DNA of 64,000 nt from Kribbella pratensis (GTDB taxonomy: Bacteria; Actinomycetota; Actinomycetes; Propionibacteriales; Kribbellaceae): assembly GCF_004365355.1 (NCBI RefSeq), contig NZ_SODP01000002.1, positions 987,838-1,051,837 of the forward strand. The letters are read 5' to 3'. A model generated the notes under the pieces. The model saw nothing but the letters and a program-made list of their open reading frames with translations. It ran no database searches and was not told the DNA's origin. How positions within the stretch are numbered: the stretch's first letter is position 1; every line of letters begins with the position of its first letter. Shown here in pieces: positions 8,141 through 16,977 of the stretch. The translations under genes were made by a program, and so were the position numbers.

Positions 8141-9040
8141 TCAAGAAGTCACCTTGAGCAGGCGTGCCGCGAGCTCGGCGTTGCGTTGCGCGAAGGTCCG
8201 CCACAGCTCGGGCGTGGACGCCACCCGTTCCCGAGCCGTCGCCTCACCGACCGCGCGCTGCGTCCACGTGCACATCCGCCCGTCGCGCAGTTCGAACCGC
8301 ACGAGTACGCCGTCCGCCCACCCGTACACGTCCGCCTCCCGCGGCTCGAGCCACGCGACCTTCTGCTCGGCGACGATCCAGTCGAGCGCCTCGATCTCCC
8401 CCTGCACCTTGGCCGCGAACTCGTACCGTTGCCCTGCCGAGGCGCGATCCCGACGACGTACCAGTTCCTCCCGCAACGTCGCCACCGCGGCCGGATCCCG
8501 TTGCAGTACGGCGATCGCAGTACGCGCCAACGCCTCGCGATCCCCCGGACCGATCCCGAACAGCCGCCCGAACTCCTCGGCTGAACCGTCGCCGGAGACG
8601 GTGTACTGCAACGGCAGCACCCGATGCAGCCCGGAGATCGCCTGCCGGATCCGCAACCCACCGAGGTACGGACCGAAGTGCGGTAACGAACCGCTGACTG
8701 TGTGCGAGAAACTCAACCCTGGCTTGGATCCGGTGGCGAGCCGGATGTAGCCGACCACCTCCGCGCCGCCCTCGACCCGGTTCCAGCGCGGCTTGGCATG
8801 CTCGAGCAGATTCCGCTCCAACCACGCCGCCTCGTGTTCGGAGTCGCACGAAACGCCTTCTACGCGGGCGATCCGCCGTACCATCCGGGCCAGGTGCGGG
8901 CGGTCGCCGAGATTCACCCAGTACGACTGCACGCGCCGCCGAAGGTTGCGGGCGCGGCCGATGTAGAGCACCTTCCCGGCGCCGTCACGGAAACGGTAAA
9001 CGCCCGGCACTGTCGGCAACTCCCGGACGCTGTTGATCAT
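8141..9040 (-). CDS. GIY-YIG nuclease, UvrC-like without the RNase H-like half
   Basis: A 299-residue homologue of the N-terminal half of UvrC. The GIY-YIG domain is at the start (LPTVPGVYRFRDGAGKVLYI then GRARNLRRRVQSYW, with the later E of WLERNLLEHAKPRWN), followed by a linker and a UVR-like helix (YEFAAKVQGEIEALDW). The C-terminal endonuclease V/RNase H-like domain and HhH motifs of full UvrC are absent. Such proteins are seen in actinobacteria as UvrC paralogues or as the tail of DnaQ-like exonucleases. The ATG at the start of the domain was chosen; the longer in-frame extension has no family similarity. Confidence 0.82.
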   Translation of the reverse strand: MINSVRELPTVPGVYRFRDGAGKVLYIGRARNLRRRVQSYWVNLGDRPHLARMVRRIARVEGVSCDSEHEAAWLERNLLEHAKPRWNRVEGGAEVVGYIRLATGSKPGLSFSHTVSGSLPHFGPYLGGLRIRQAISGLHRVLPLQYTVSGDGSAEEFGRLFGIGPGDREALARTAIAVLQRDPAAVATLREELVRRRDRASAGQRYEFAAKVQGEIEALDWIVAEQKVAWLEPREADVYGWADGVLVRFELRDGRMCTWTQRAVGEATARERVASTPELWRTFAQRNAELAARLLKVTS

Positions 9041-9210
9041 CAGCCCAGTGTGCACGGTCCGACCGCGCGAGTGATATTCGGTTGATTGTTTGAAACGAAT
9101 GCGGATCCGGGGTTGTGCAGCAAGACCGCGCCAGTCATTCTGGCGAGCGATCCGAGTGTTCGCAGGGGGCTGTGAGGGCGGGCACCGGACTTGGGAGGCT
9201 GGGGGGCTTC

Positions 9211-12200
9211 GTGAGGTTATCCGCCACATGGCTGCGTCGTGCGCTGCCTGCGTTGTGTGTCCTGCTGTTGCTGCCGCTTGCCGTGATCGCGCCGGCACAG
9301 GCCGCGGTCGCGCCGACCGGATTCAGCGAGCAGGTGGTGTTCACCGGGCTGACGAATCCGACGAACGTCGCGTTCTCGCCGGACGGCCGGGTGTTCGTCG
9401 CCGAGAAGAGCGGCCTGATCAAGGTCTTCGACTCGCTCGACGATCCGACACCGAGCGTGTACGCCGATCTGCGCACCGAGGTCTACAACTACTGGGACCG
9501 CGGCCTGCTCGGCATGGCTTTGAACCCCAACTTTCCAACGGATCCACGGATCTACGTGCTCTACACCCACGACGGACTGATCGGCGGCCCGACACCCAAG
9601 TGGGGTACGCCGGACACCAACGACGACCCGTGTCCCTCGCCGCCCGGCCCGACCGCCGACGGCTGCCAGGCCAGTGCCCGCCTCTCGGTCCTGAACGCGA
9701 ACGGCGCCGAGCAGGTGCTGGTCGAGGACTGGTGCCAGGTGTTTCCGAGCCACTCGATCGGCTCGATCGAGTTCGGCCCGGACGGCATGCTGTACGCCGG
9801 CGGCGGTGACGGCGCGAGCTTCAACTACGTCGACTATGGTCAGGACGGCTACCCCTCGTCCGACGTTACGGCCGACAACCCTTGCGGTGATGGGCCTGCG
9901 GCCGTCGGTACGACGCTGACCCCGCCGACCGCCGAAGGTGGAGCGCTCCGGGCGCAGGACGTACGGACGACCGGCGATCCGACCAGTCTCGACGGTTCGA
10001 TCATCCGCATCGATCCCGACACCGGTCAGGCCGCACCCGGCAACCCGGCGTCGAGCACTGCGGACCTGAACACGCGCCGCATCGTCGCGAACGGTCTGCG
10101 CAACCCGATGCGGTTCACGTTCCGCCCGGGAACCAAGGAGATGTGGATCGGCGACGTCGGGTACTCGACCTGGGAGGAGATCGACCGGATCGTCGACCCG
10201 ACAGCCCGGGTCACGAACTTCGGATGGCCTTGCTACGAAGGCGCCGGCCGCCAGCCTGGGTACGACGCGATCAACGTCAACCTCTGCGAGAACCTGTACG
10301 CCGCCGGCCCGTCCGCGGTCGCAGCGCCGTACTACGCGTACAAGCACAGCGACCACATCGTGACCGGCGAGTCCTGCACCGTCGGCAGCTCGTCGATCTC
10401 CGGGATGCAGTTCTACGGCGGCGGGAACTACCCGGCGGAGTACGACGGCGCGCTGTTCTTCGCGGACTACAGCCGCCGTTGCGTGTGGGCGATGATGCCC
10501 GGCTCGAACGGTCTGCCGGATCCCGCGAAGATCCAGACCTTCGCCTCGGGGTACGGCGCGACGAAGCTGCAGACCGGTCCGGGCGGAGACATGTTCGCGG
10601 TCGACTACGACAACGGCCGGATCCTCCGGTACGTGTACGACGCGACGAACAACCCGCCAACCGCGGTGATCCACGCCGACCCGTCGAGCGGGCCGACGCC
10701 GTTGACGGTGACGTTCGACGGGACAGCCTCGAACGACGCCGACGGCGACGCGTTGACCTACGCCTGGGACCTGGACGGTGACGGTGTGTACGACGACTCG
10801 ACGGCCGCGACTGTCCAGCACACCTATACGACGGCGGGAGAAGTCGTCGCGCGGTTGAAGGTCTCGGACGGTCATACGACCGGTACGACGTCCATGCAGA
10901 TCAACGTGGCGAATACGGCGCCGACCGCGTTGATCACGTCACCTGGTCCGGCGACGACCTGGAAGGTCGGGGACACGATCAGCTTCTCGGGTTCGGCGAC
11001 CGATCCGGAGCAGGGGACGTTGCCAGCGTCGGCGCTGACGTGGACCCTGATCATGCATCACTGTCCGAGCGACTGCCACACGCACACGATCACCTCGCTG
11101 ACCGCGGCGAGCGGTACGTTCACGGCGCCGGATCACGAGTATCCGTCGTACCTCGAACTCAAGCTGACCGCGACGGACGCGCAGGGACTGACCGACACGA
11201 AGAGCGTGCGGCTCGATCCGAAGACGGTCGGGCTGGGGCTCGCCTCCTCACCGGCCGGTTTGCCGGTGACCGCTCTGAACACGACGGCCAAGACCCCGTT
11301 CACCTCCACGGTGATCGTCAGGTCGAGCGTGTCGGTATCCGCGGATCCGGTGCAGTCCTCGGCCAACCAGCTCTACCGGTTCGCGACCTGGTCGGACGGC
11401 GGCGCGCGCAACCACAACCTCTTCGCACCGGCGACGGCCACGACGTACACGGCGTCGTACGGCGTGAAGCGGAACCTTGCCCGTGGCCGACCGGCGCTTG
11501 CCTCGAGCACCTATCTTGCCGGGCGGGAGGCGTCGAAGGCTGTTGACGGGTCGATGGCGACGGCCTGGTCGAGTGCGCGGACCGATCCGCAATGGTTCCG
11601 CGTCGATCTGGGATCGGTGCAGCTGGTCAACCGGGTGCTGCTCAATTGGTTGTCGACGGCGTACGCGAAGTCCTACCAGATCCAGGTGTCCGGGAGCGGG
11701 CGGACGTGGAAGACCGTGTACTCGACGACGGCCGGCGACGGCGGCACCGACAACCTGCTGTTCAGTGCGAACTACGCCCGGTATGTGCGGATCAATGCAA
11801 CAAAGCGCGCTGTTGCCGGCAGCTACTACTCGCTGTGGGAGTTCGGCGCCTTCCAGGACACCGGGCCCGCGACCGGGATCGGCGGAAAGTGCATCGACGT
11901 CTACCAGGCCGCGACCGCGGACGGTACTCCGACGACGCTCTACACCTGCAAGTCGTCCGCGAACCAGCTGTGGACGCCGTCGCTCGAGGACGGGACCGTC
12001 CGCACGATGGGCAAATGCCTGTCGGCTCGCACCACCACGCTCAACACCCCGGCGGTGTTGTGGAGCTGCGACGGTTCACCCGGCCAACGCTGGGTGCCTC
12101 AGACCAACGGTACGTTGGTCAATGCAGCATCCGGCCTGTGTCTCAATGCCGCTGGCGGTTTGAGCGCCAACGGCACCAAACTCATCCTCGCGGCCTGCAC

Positions 12201-12234
12201 GACCGCGATCGGCCAGAAGTGGGTGCTGCCGTAA
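9211..12234 (+). CDS. Secreted PQQ-type sugar dehydrogenase with PKD, discoidin and ricin-B modules
   Basis: A 1007-residue exported multi-domain enzyme. After a signal peptide (residues 1-31, ending PAQA-A) comes a six-bladed propeller of the glucose/sorbosone dehydrogenase family (about 37-470; DRGLLGMALNPNFP, RIVANGLRNPMRF, IGDVGYSTWEEID), which in known members oxidises sugars with PQQ. Then a PKD domain (about 480-560; SGPTPLTVTFDGTASND), a second immunoglobulin-like stretch, an F5/8 type C carbohydrate-binding domain (about 755-880) and a C-terminal ricin-B lectin repeat (about 885-1007, with CIDVYQAATADGTPTTLYTC and QxW endings). The GTG start follows GGGAGG and begins the signal peptide. 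It probably acts on plant or microbial polysaccharide sugars outside the cell. Confidence 0.88.
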   Translation: MRLSATWLRRALPALCVLLLLPLAVIAPAQAAVAPTGFSEQVVFTGLTNPTNVAFSPDGRVFVAEKSGLIKVFDSLDDPTPSVYADLRTEVYNYWDRGLLGMALNPNFPTDPRIYVLYTHDGLIGGPTPKWGTPDTNDDPCPSPPGPTADGCQASARLSVLNANGAEQVLVEDWCQVFPSHSIGSIEFGPDGMLYAGGGDGASFNYVDYGQDGYPSSDVTADNPCGDGPAAVGTTLTPPTAEGGALRAQDVRTTGDPTSLDGSIIRIDPDTGQAAPGNPASSTADLNTRRIVANGLRNPMRFTFRPGTKEMWIGDVGYSTWEEIDRIVDPTARVTNFGWPCYEGAGRQPGYDAINVNLCENLYAAGPSAVAAPYYAYKHSDHIVTGESCTVGSSSISGMQFYGGGNYPAEYDGALFFADYSRRCVWAMMPGSNGLPDPAKIQTFASGYGATKLQTGPGGDMFAVDYDNGRILRYVYDATNNPPTAVIHADPSSGPTPLTVTFDGTASNDADGDALTYAWDLDGDGVYDDSTAATVQHTYTTAGEVVARLKVSDGHTTGTTSMQINVANTAPTALITSPGPATTWKVGDTISFSGSATDPEQGTLPASALTWTLIMHHCPSDCHTHTITSLTAASGTFTAPDHEYPSYLELKLTATDAQGLTDTKSVRLDPKTVGLGLASSPAGLPVTALNTTAKTPFTSTVIVRSSVSVSADPVQSSANQLYRFATWSDGGARNHNLFAPATATTYTASYGVKRNLARGRPALASSTYLAGREASKAVDGSMATAWSSARTDPQWFRVDLGSVQLVNRVLLNWLSTAYAKSYQIQVSGSGRTWKTVYSTTAGDGGTDNLLFSANYARYVRINATKRAVAGSYYSLWEFGAFQDTGPATGIGGKCIDVYQAATADGTPTTLYTCKSSANQLWTPSLEDGTVRTMGKCLSARTTTLNTPAVLWSCDGSPGQRWVPQTNGTLVNAASGLCLNAAGGLSANGTKLILAACTTAIGQKWVLP

Positions 12235-12276
12235 TTCAGTCGTTGTGACGATCGCGTCGGACCTATCGTCTGCTGT

Positions 12277-13404
12277 ATGAGCAAGGGTTGGGTGGACGAG
12301 GGGTACGGCGCGGTCGCGGACACGTTCGCGGAGAACTTCTCGCTGTTCCCCGAGCTGGGCGCGGCCGTCACGGTGTACGCCGGTGGGCGCAAGGTCGTCG
12401 AGCTCTGGGACGGCGATGCCGCGCCGGGGCGGCCGTGGTCGCAGGAGACCGTCGTACCGGTGTTCTCCTGCGCCAAGGGGCTGGTGAGCGTCGTCGTCCA
12501 CCTGCTCGCGCAGTCGGGGCAGTTGTCGCTGGACGAGCCGATCGGGTCCTACTGGCCGTCGTTTGTTGCTAACGGCAAGGAAGACGTCACCTGCCGGATG
12601 GTGCTCGGGCATCGGGCCGGGATCCCGGTGCTGGACCAGACACTCTCGTTCGAGGAGATCGCGGCGTGGACGCCGGTGATCACCGCGATCGAGGAGCAGA
12701 AGCCGCTGTGGGAGCCGGGGACGACGTACGAGTATCACGGGCATGTGTTCGGGTTCGTGCTCGGCGAGGTGGTCCGACGGCTGACCGGACAGTTGCCGGG
12801 GGCATACTTCCGGACCGTCATCGGTGGGCCGCTCGGGTCGCGGGCCTGGATCGGGTTGCCTGCTTCGGAGTTGCCGAACCTGGCCCGGCTGGCGGAAGCG
12901 GAGGGGCGTCCGCAGGCGTTGGATCCCGAGCACCTGTTGATGCGCATCGTGACGATGAACGGGGCGCTGGCGTTCCCCGGTATCGATCAGCCGCACGGTT
13001 GGAACGATCCTGCGTTGCTGTCGATCGAGCTGCCCGGCGCCGGTGCCGTGGCCTCCGCGACGGGTCTCGCGGGTGTGTACGCCGCAGCGATCACCGGGCT
13101 CGACGGCGCCGATCCGTTGTTGTCGCGCGACACCGTCACCGGGGCGGCGCGCGAGGTCTCCGCCGGCACGAGCTACCTGGGCTTCGACGCTGGCGCACGC
13201 TGGGGATCCGGCTTCCTGCTGGACTCACCCTTCCGCCCGAGCCTCGGTCCTCGCAGCCTCGCGAACGACGGCGCGGGCGGCCAGTTCGCGTTCGGCGACG
13301 ACGAGCACGGCATCGCGTTCGCCTATACCGCGAACAGGATGGTGGGCCATGGAGACGCCCGATCGACCCGCCTGGTCGACGCCGTTCGCAGCTGCCTGGC
13401 GTAA
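12277..13404 (+). CDS. Serine hydrolase of the class C beta-lactamase family
   Basis: A 375-residue penicillin-binding-protein-like esterase (EstB/PF00144 type). The nucleophile motif SxxK is SCAK at residues 64-67, followed by SVVVHLLAQSGQLSLDEPIG; a YEYHGHVFGFVLGEVVRRL helix near residue 150 carries the second catalytic tyrosine. No signal peptide, so cytoplasmic; family members are carboxylesterases more often than antibiotic-resistance enzymes. TATCGT seven bases before the ATG suggests a leaderless transcript. Confidence 0.88.
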   Translation: MSKGWVDEGYGAVADTFAENFSLFPELGAAVTVYAGGRKVVELWDGDAAPGRPWSQETVVPVFSCAKGLVSVVVHLLAQSGQLSLDEPIGSYWPSFVANGKEDVTCRMVLGHRAGIPVLDQTLSFEEIAAWTPVITAIEEQKPLWEPGTTYEYHGHVFGFVLGEVVRRLTGQLPGAYFRTVIGGPLGSRAWIGLPASELPNLARLAEAEGRPQALDPEHLLMRIVTMNGALAFPGIDQPHGWNDPALLSIELPGAGAVASATGLAGVYAAAITGLDGADPLLSRDTVTGAAREVSAGTSYLGFDAGARWGSGFLLDSPFRPSLGPRSLANDGAGGQFAFGDDEHGIAFAYTANRMVGHGDARSTRLVDAVRSCLA

Positions 13405-13419
13405 GCCCGCGTCGGGGCG

Positions 13420-14085
13420 CTAGCTGAGCAGTAGCTCGGCGACGAAGTCCGGGGCCTCGTGCATCACGTCGTGGCCGGTCGGGACGACGTGGACCTGCCA
13501 GTCAGGATCGGCCTGCAGCCGCGTGCGGAGCTCGGCGAACGGCGTCTGCTGCTCCCAGCCCGAGCAGTAGACGAAGTCCCGACGCGCGATCCGGTCGACC
13601 TCACCGGTGAGCCGGATCTCCTGCATGAACGAGGCGAGCGGGTGCGGACGGCGGCGGGGATCGCGGTCGCCCGGTGGGCGTACGGCGTACCCGCTCGTCG
13701 CGGCACCGGACGTCGCCACGTCGTGGAAGTAGTCGTTCGTCAACGACCACCACGACTCGCCGTCGCGCGGTACGAACGCATCGAGATGGACCAGTCGCGA
13801 GACCCGGCCGCCGGCGCGATCCGCGGCGGCGGTGATCACCATCCCGGCATAGCTGTGTCCGACCAGCGTCACGTCGGTGAGCTGTGCGCGATCGAGCACC
13901 CGCAGTACGTCGTCGGCGTGCACGTCGAGGTTGGCGGTTGCGACCGTCGCCTCGTCGTCGGACGGCCGCAGACCGGTCAGCGTCAGCGCGTGAACGACCT
14001 GACCGGCTCGCTCCAGCAGCGGAACCACCGCCTCATAAGCCCATGAGCCCTTCCAACCACCGGGAACCAGCACGAACGTCGTCAT
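13420..14085 (-). CDS. Alpha/beta hydrolase
   Basis: A 221-residue alpha/beta-hydrolase of the small salicylate-esterase/methylesterase type. It begins TTFVLVPGGWKGSWAYEAVV, giving the oxyanion-hole glycines, has the nucleophile elbow GHSYAG (Ser78) and a C-terminal GHDVM histidine near residue 205. The physiological ester is unknown. It diverges from the VOC gene; a perfect 14-bp hairpin sequence lies in the 119-base gap. Confidence 0.85.
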   Translation of the reverse strand: MTTFVLVPGGWKGSWAYEAVVPLLERAGQVVHALTLTGLRPSDDEATVATANLDVHADDVLRVLDRAQLTDVTLVGHSYAGMVITAAADRAGGRVSRLVHLDAFVPRDGESWWSLTNDYFHDVATSGAATSGYAVRPPGDRDPRRRPHPLASFMQEIRLTGEVDRIARRDFVYCSGWEQQTPFAELRTRLQADPDWQVHVVPTGHDVMHEAPDFVAELLLS

Positions 14086-14156
14086 GAGGCAATCTCACCG
14101 GATCCAGGTGTGGCTTGGTGTCGGCAGGAAGCCAAGCAATACCCGTTCGCCGCCAA

Positions 14157-14191
14157 CCTTGGTAGAGGACGGAAGCTGTCCTCTACCAAGG
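14157..14191. promoter_or_regulatory. Perfect inverted repeat upstream of the VOC gene
   Basis: CCTTGGTAGAGGAC (14157-14170) and GTCCTCTACCAAGG (14178-14191) are perfect complements with a 7-base loop. The element ends 13 bases before the VOC start codon. It lacks a run of T, so an operator or a leader hairpin is more likely than a terminator. Confidence 0.55.
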
Positions 14192-14204
14192 CCAGGATGA
14201 AGGC

Positions 14205-14693
14205 ATGACAAAGAACCCCGGTGGTAAGTCGACCGTTACTCCGTACGTAGCCGTTCGTGGTGCGGCGGCCTGGCTCGAGTTCGTGCAGGAGGCGTTCGGC
14301 ACCAAGCCGGCCTTCGCCGTCCACAACGAGGACGGCACGATCGGCCACGCCGAAATCACGATCGGCGACTCGGTCGTGATGGCCTTCGACGCGCGCCCCG
14401 ACTGGCCGGACACCCCCAGCTTCCTCAGCGTGTACGTCGACGACGCCGACGCCACCGTCGCCCGCGCCGTCGCCGCCGGCGCGACCATCGTCACCGAACT
14501 GACCACGTCCCGCATCGTCGGCGACCGCGGCGCCCGCATCAAGGACCCCGCCGGCAACATCTGGTGGATCCAGACCCACCTCTACGACGTAAACCCCGCC
14601 GACCTCCCCACCCTCTTCACCGACCCAGAAGAAGCCGCAACCATGCACCGCCTACAGGAGTCGTTCGCCACGGAAATGCGCTCCCGCGCCTGA
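14205..14693 (+). CDS. VOC family (glyoxalase/bleomycin-resistance fold) protein
   Basis: A 162-residue PhnB-like member of the vicinal-oxygen-chelate superfamily: TPYVAVRGAAAWLEFVQEAF at the start, GHAEITIGDSVVMAFD in the middle and RIKDPAGNIWWIQTH near the end. Metal-binding residues are only partly kept, as in many PhnB-like proteins, so catalysis is uncertain. AGGATGAAGG precedes the start. Confidence 0.85.
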   Translation: MTKNPGGKSTVTPYVAVRGAAAWLEFVQEAFGTKPAFAVHNEDGTIGHAEITIGDSVVMAFDARPDWPDTPSFLSVYVDDADATVARAVAAGATIVTELTTSRIVGDRGARIKDPAGNIWWIQTHLYDVNPADLPTLFTDPEEAATMHRLQESFATEMRSRA

Positions 14694-14755
14694 CGCATCC
14701 TGCTCGGCTCGGGATTGAGGTGGTTCGGGAGGACAGACGAAATGGCGGGGGGAAG

Positions 14756-14781
14756 TGTGATGTGGGTTTGTTCACGTCACA
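14756..14781. promoter_or_regulatory. Imperfect inverted repeat upstream of the FAD oxidase operon
   Basis: TGTGATGTG (14756-14764) and CACGTCACA (14773-14781) are complementary except for one base, separated by 8 bases. It lies 58 bases before the oxidase start and could be an operator; no regulator gene is adjacent. Confidence 0.35.
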
Positions 14782-14839
14782 TGTGCTGGTTGCCTGGCGT
14801 CAGGTGTTTGTTCGTTGAGGACAAGCGCAAAGGAACGTC

Positions 14840-16168
14840 ATGAGTGTAGTGATCGAAGGATTTGGTGGGGAGATTGTCGGGCCGGACGACGCGGGGTACG
14901 ACGTCGCGAGCCGGACCGTGCTGGTCGGGGGCAGCCCGGCGTACGTCCTCAGGCCGGCGAGTGTCGAGGATGTCCGGAAGGCCGTCGCGTATGCGGCGGA
15001 GAGCGGGCTGCCGTTAGCGGTTCGTGGTGGCGGGCACGCGTTCGCCGGATTCGGGACGAACGACGGCGGAGTGGTGATCGAGCTCGGCAAGCTGGCCGGG
15101 ATCGAGATCGTCGACAAGGAGCGCCATCTCGTACGCATCGGCGGCGGCGCCACCTGGGGGCAGGTGGCGGCCGCGCTCGCGCCGCACGGGCTGGCGATCT
15201 CGTCGGGTGACACCAAGAGTGTGGGCGTCGGCGGGCTGACGCTGAGCGGCGGGATCGGGTGGAAGGTCCGCAAGTACGGTCTGGCGCTGGACAGTCTGGT
15301 CGCGGTCGAGCTCGTGACCGCGGCCGGTGACGTCGTCCGGGCGTCGGCGGACGAGAACGCCGAGCTGTTCTGGGCGGTCCGCGGTGGCGGCGGGAACTTC
15401 GGGATCGTGACCGCGTTCGAGTTCGCGGCGCACCCGACGACCGACATCTACTTCGGCAAGCTCGCCTTCCCGGCAAGCGAGATCGCCGAGGTGCTCCAGG
15501 GCTGGGCGGAGTATCAGCGCACCGCGCCGCCCGAGCTCACGTCGATCGCGTCGTTCGCCAATCCGTTCCTCGGCGGCCCCGACGCGCCGCTGGAGATCGA
15601 GGTCGCCTTCGACGGTGACGACGCGGAACTCGCCGCCCGGGCGATCGATCCGATCCGCAAGCTCGGCACGGTGCTCGCCGACGAGGTCGGGCTCCGGCCG
15701 TACGCCGAGGTGCTGGTGGACGGGGTGGTCCCGCCGCCCGGCATCCAGCTGGTCACCCGAAGTGCCTTTGTCGACAAGGATTCCGTCCCCGAGGTGCTGC
15801 GGATCCTCGCCGAGACCGGCGCCTCGCAGGGGTCCCCGATCATGTCGATCCGCACCGTCGGCGGGGCGGTGTCGCAGCTCGCTGCGGACGCCACGGCGTA
15901 CGCGCATCGTGAGGCGGAGCTGATGTTCGCGACGACCACGATCGGCCCGCCACCGGTCATCGCGGCGACCGGTCCGGCTCGCCAGGCGCTGTGGGACAAG
16001 CTCACGCCGCAGGTCACCGGCGCCTACGCGAACTTCCTGTCCGATGCCGAGGACGCCGACGTGGCTGCGGTCTACCCGGCGGCGACGTACGAGCGGCTCG
16101 CGGCGGTCAAGCGCGAGTACGACCCGGCCAATCTGTTCAGGAGCAACCACAATGTGAGGCCGGCATGA
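14840..16168 (+). CDS. FAD-linked oxidase with berberine-bridge-type C-terminus
   Basis: A 442-residue flavoprotein of the VAO/PCMH superfamily. The FAD-binding domain has RGGGHAFAG (residues about 61-69), whose His is the usual 8-alpha-histidyl attachment site, and GVGGLTLSGGIGW. The Cys used for a second covalent link in bicovalent berberine-bridge enzymes is replaced (GDTKSVGVGG), so single attachment is expected. The C-terminal BBE motif is YERLAAVKREYDPANLFRSN. Such enzymes oxidise sugars, alkaloids or polyketides. The stop overlaps the SDR start by four bases (ATGA), so the two are translated together. Confidence 0.9.
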   Translation: MSVVIEGFGGEIVGPDDAGYDVASRTVLVGGSPAYVLRPASVEDVRKAVAYAAESGLPLAVRGGGHAFAGFGTNDGGVVIELGKLAGIEIVDKERHLVRIGGGATWGQVAAALAPHGLAISSGDTKSVGVGGLTLSGGIGWKVRKYGLALDSLVAVELVTAAGDVVRASADENAELFWAVRGGGGNFGIVTAFEFAAHPTTDIYFGKLAFPASEIAEVLQGWAEYQRTAPPELTSIASFANPFLGGPDAPLEIEVAFDGDDAELAARAIDPIRKLGTVLADEVGLRPYAEVLVDGVVPPPGIQLVTRSAFVDKDSVPEVLRILAETGASQGSPIMSIRTVGGAVSQLAADATAYAHREAELMFATTTIGPPPVIAATGPARQALWDKLTPQVTGAYANFLSDAEDADVAAVYPAATYERLAAVKREYDPANLFRSNHNVRPA

Positions 16169-16977
16169 GCCCGACAAGTAGCAAGGTCTGGTTCGTCACC
16201 GGCTCGTCCCGCGGCCTCGGCCGCCACTTCGTCGAGGCTGCTCTGTCCCGCGGGGACCGGGTGGCCGCGACGGCCCGGAAGAGCCTCATCGAGTTGGTCG
16301 ACACGTACGGCGACGCAGTCCTGCCGCTCGAGCTCGACGTCACCGACAAGGCCGCTGTCTTCGGGGCGGTCGAGCAGGCGAAGGAACACTTCGGCCGTCT
16401 CGACGTGATCGTGAACAACGCCGGCTACGGCTTGTCGGGCGCCGTGGAGGAGTTCACCGAGCAGCAACTACGGGACCAGTTCGAGACGAACTTCTTCGGT
16501 CCGGTCTGGGTCACCCAGGCAGTGCTGCCGTACCTGCGTGAGCAGGGCAGCGGCCACATCATCCAGATCTCGTCAGTCGCCGGGCTGACCGGATTCCTGC
16601 TCGGCAGCGGGTACTGCGCGTCGAAGTGGGCGCTGGAGGGACTGAGCGAGGCGCTCGCCCAGGAGGTCGCGGGATTCGGGATCAAGGTGACTGTGGTCGA
16701 GCCCGGCGGGTACGCGACCGAGGGGCTGACCGGTGGGGTGGCCGCGACACCGAACCCGTTGTACGACGGCCAGCGTCAGGCGCTCATGGACTACGTGGCG
16801 TCGGTCGACTTCGACGACCCGGCCGCGGCCGGACCCGCGATCCTCGAGCTCGCCGACTCCCCCAACCCGCCCTTGCACGTGTTCTTCGGTCAGGGCTACG
16901 AGCTGGTGAAGCAGGCCTACGAGGATCGGCTGAAGACCTGGGCGGACTGGCAAGAGCTGTCGCTCAAGGCGATCTAG
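16165..16977 (+). CDS. Short-chain dehydrogenase/reductase (SDR)
   Basis: A 270-residue classical SDR. TGSSRGLG (residues 12-19) binds NAD(P), NNAG is at 84-87, and the catalytic set is Ser136/137, Tyr150 and Lys154 (YCASK). The ATG overlapping the stop of the FAD oxidase was chosen because it starts the Rossmann fold directly. Together with the oxidase it could act in sequence on one alcohol or sugar substrate; that is inference from coupling alone. The 3' end overlaps the EamA gene by 14 bases. Confidence 0.9.
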   Translation: MSPTSSKVWFVTGSSRGLGRHFVEAALSRGDRVAATARKSLIELVDTYGDAVLPLELDVTDKAAVFGAVEQAKEHFGRLDVIVNNAGYGLSGAVEEFTEQQLRDQFETNFFGPVWVTQAVLPYLREQGSGHIIQISSVAGLTGFLLGSGYCASKWALEGLSEALAQEVAGFGIKVTVVEPGGYATEGLTGGVAATPNPLYDGQRQALMDYVASVDFDDPAAAGPAILELADSPNPPLHVFFGQGYELVKQAYEDRLKTWADWQELSLKAI

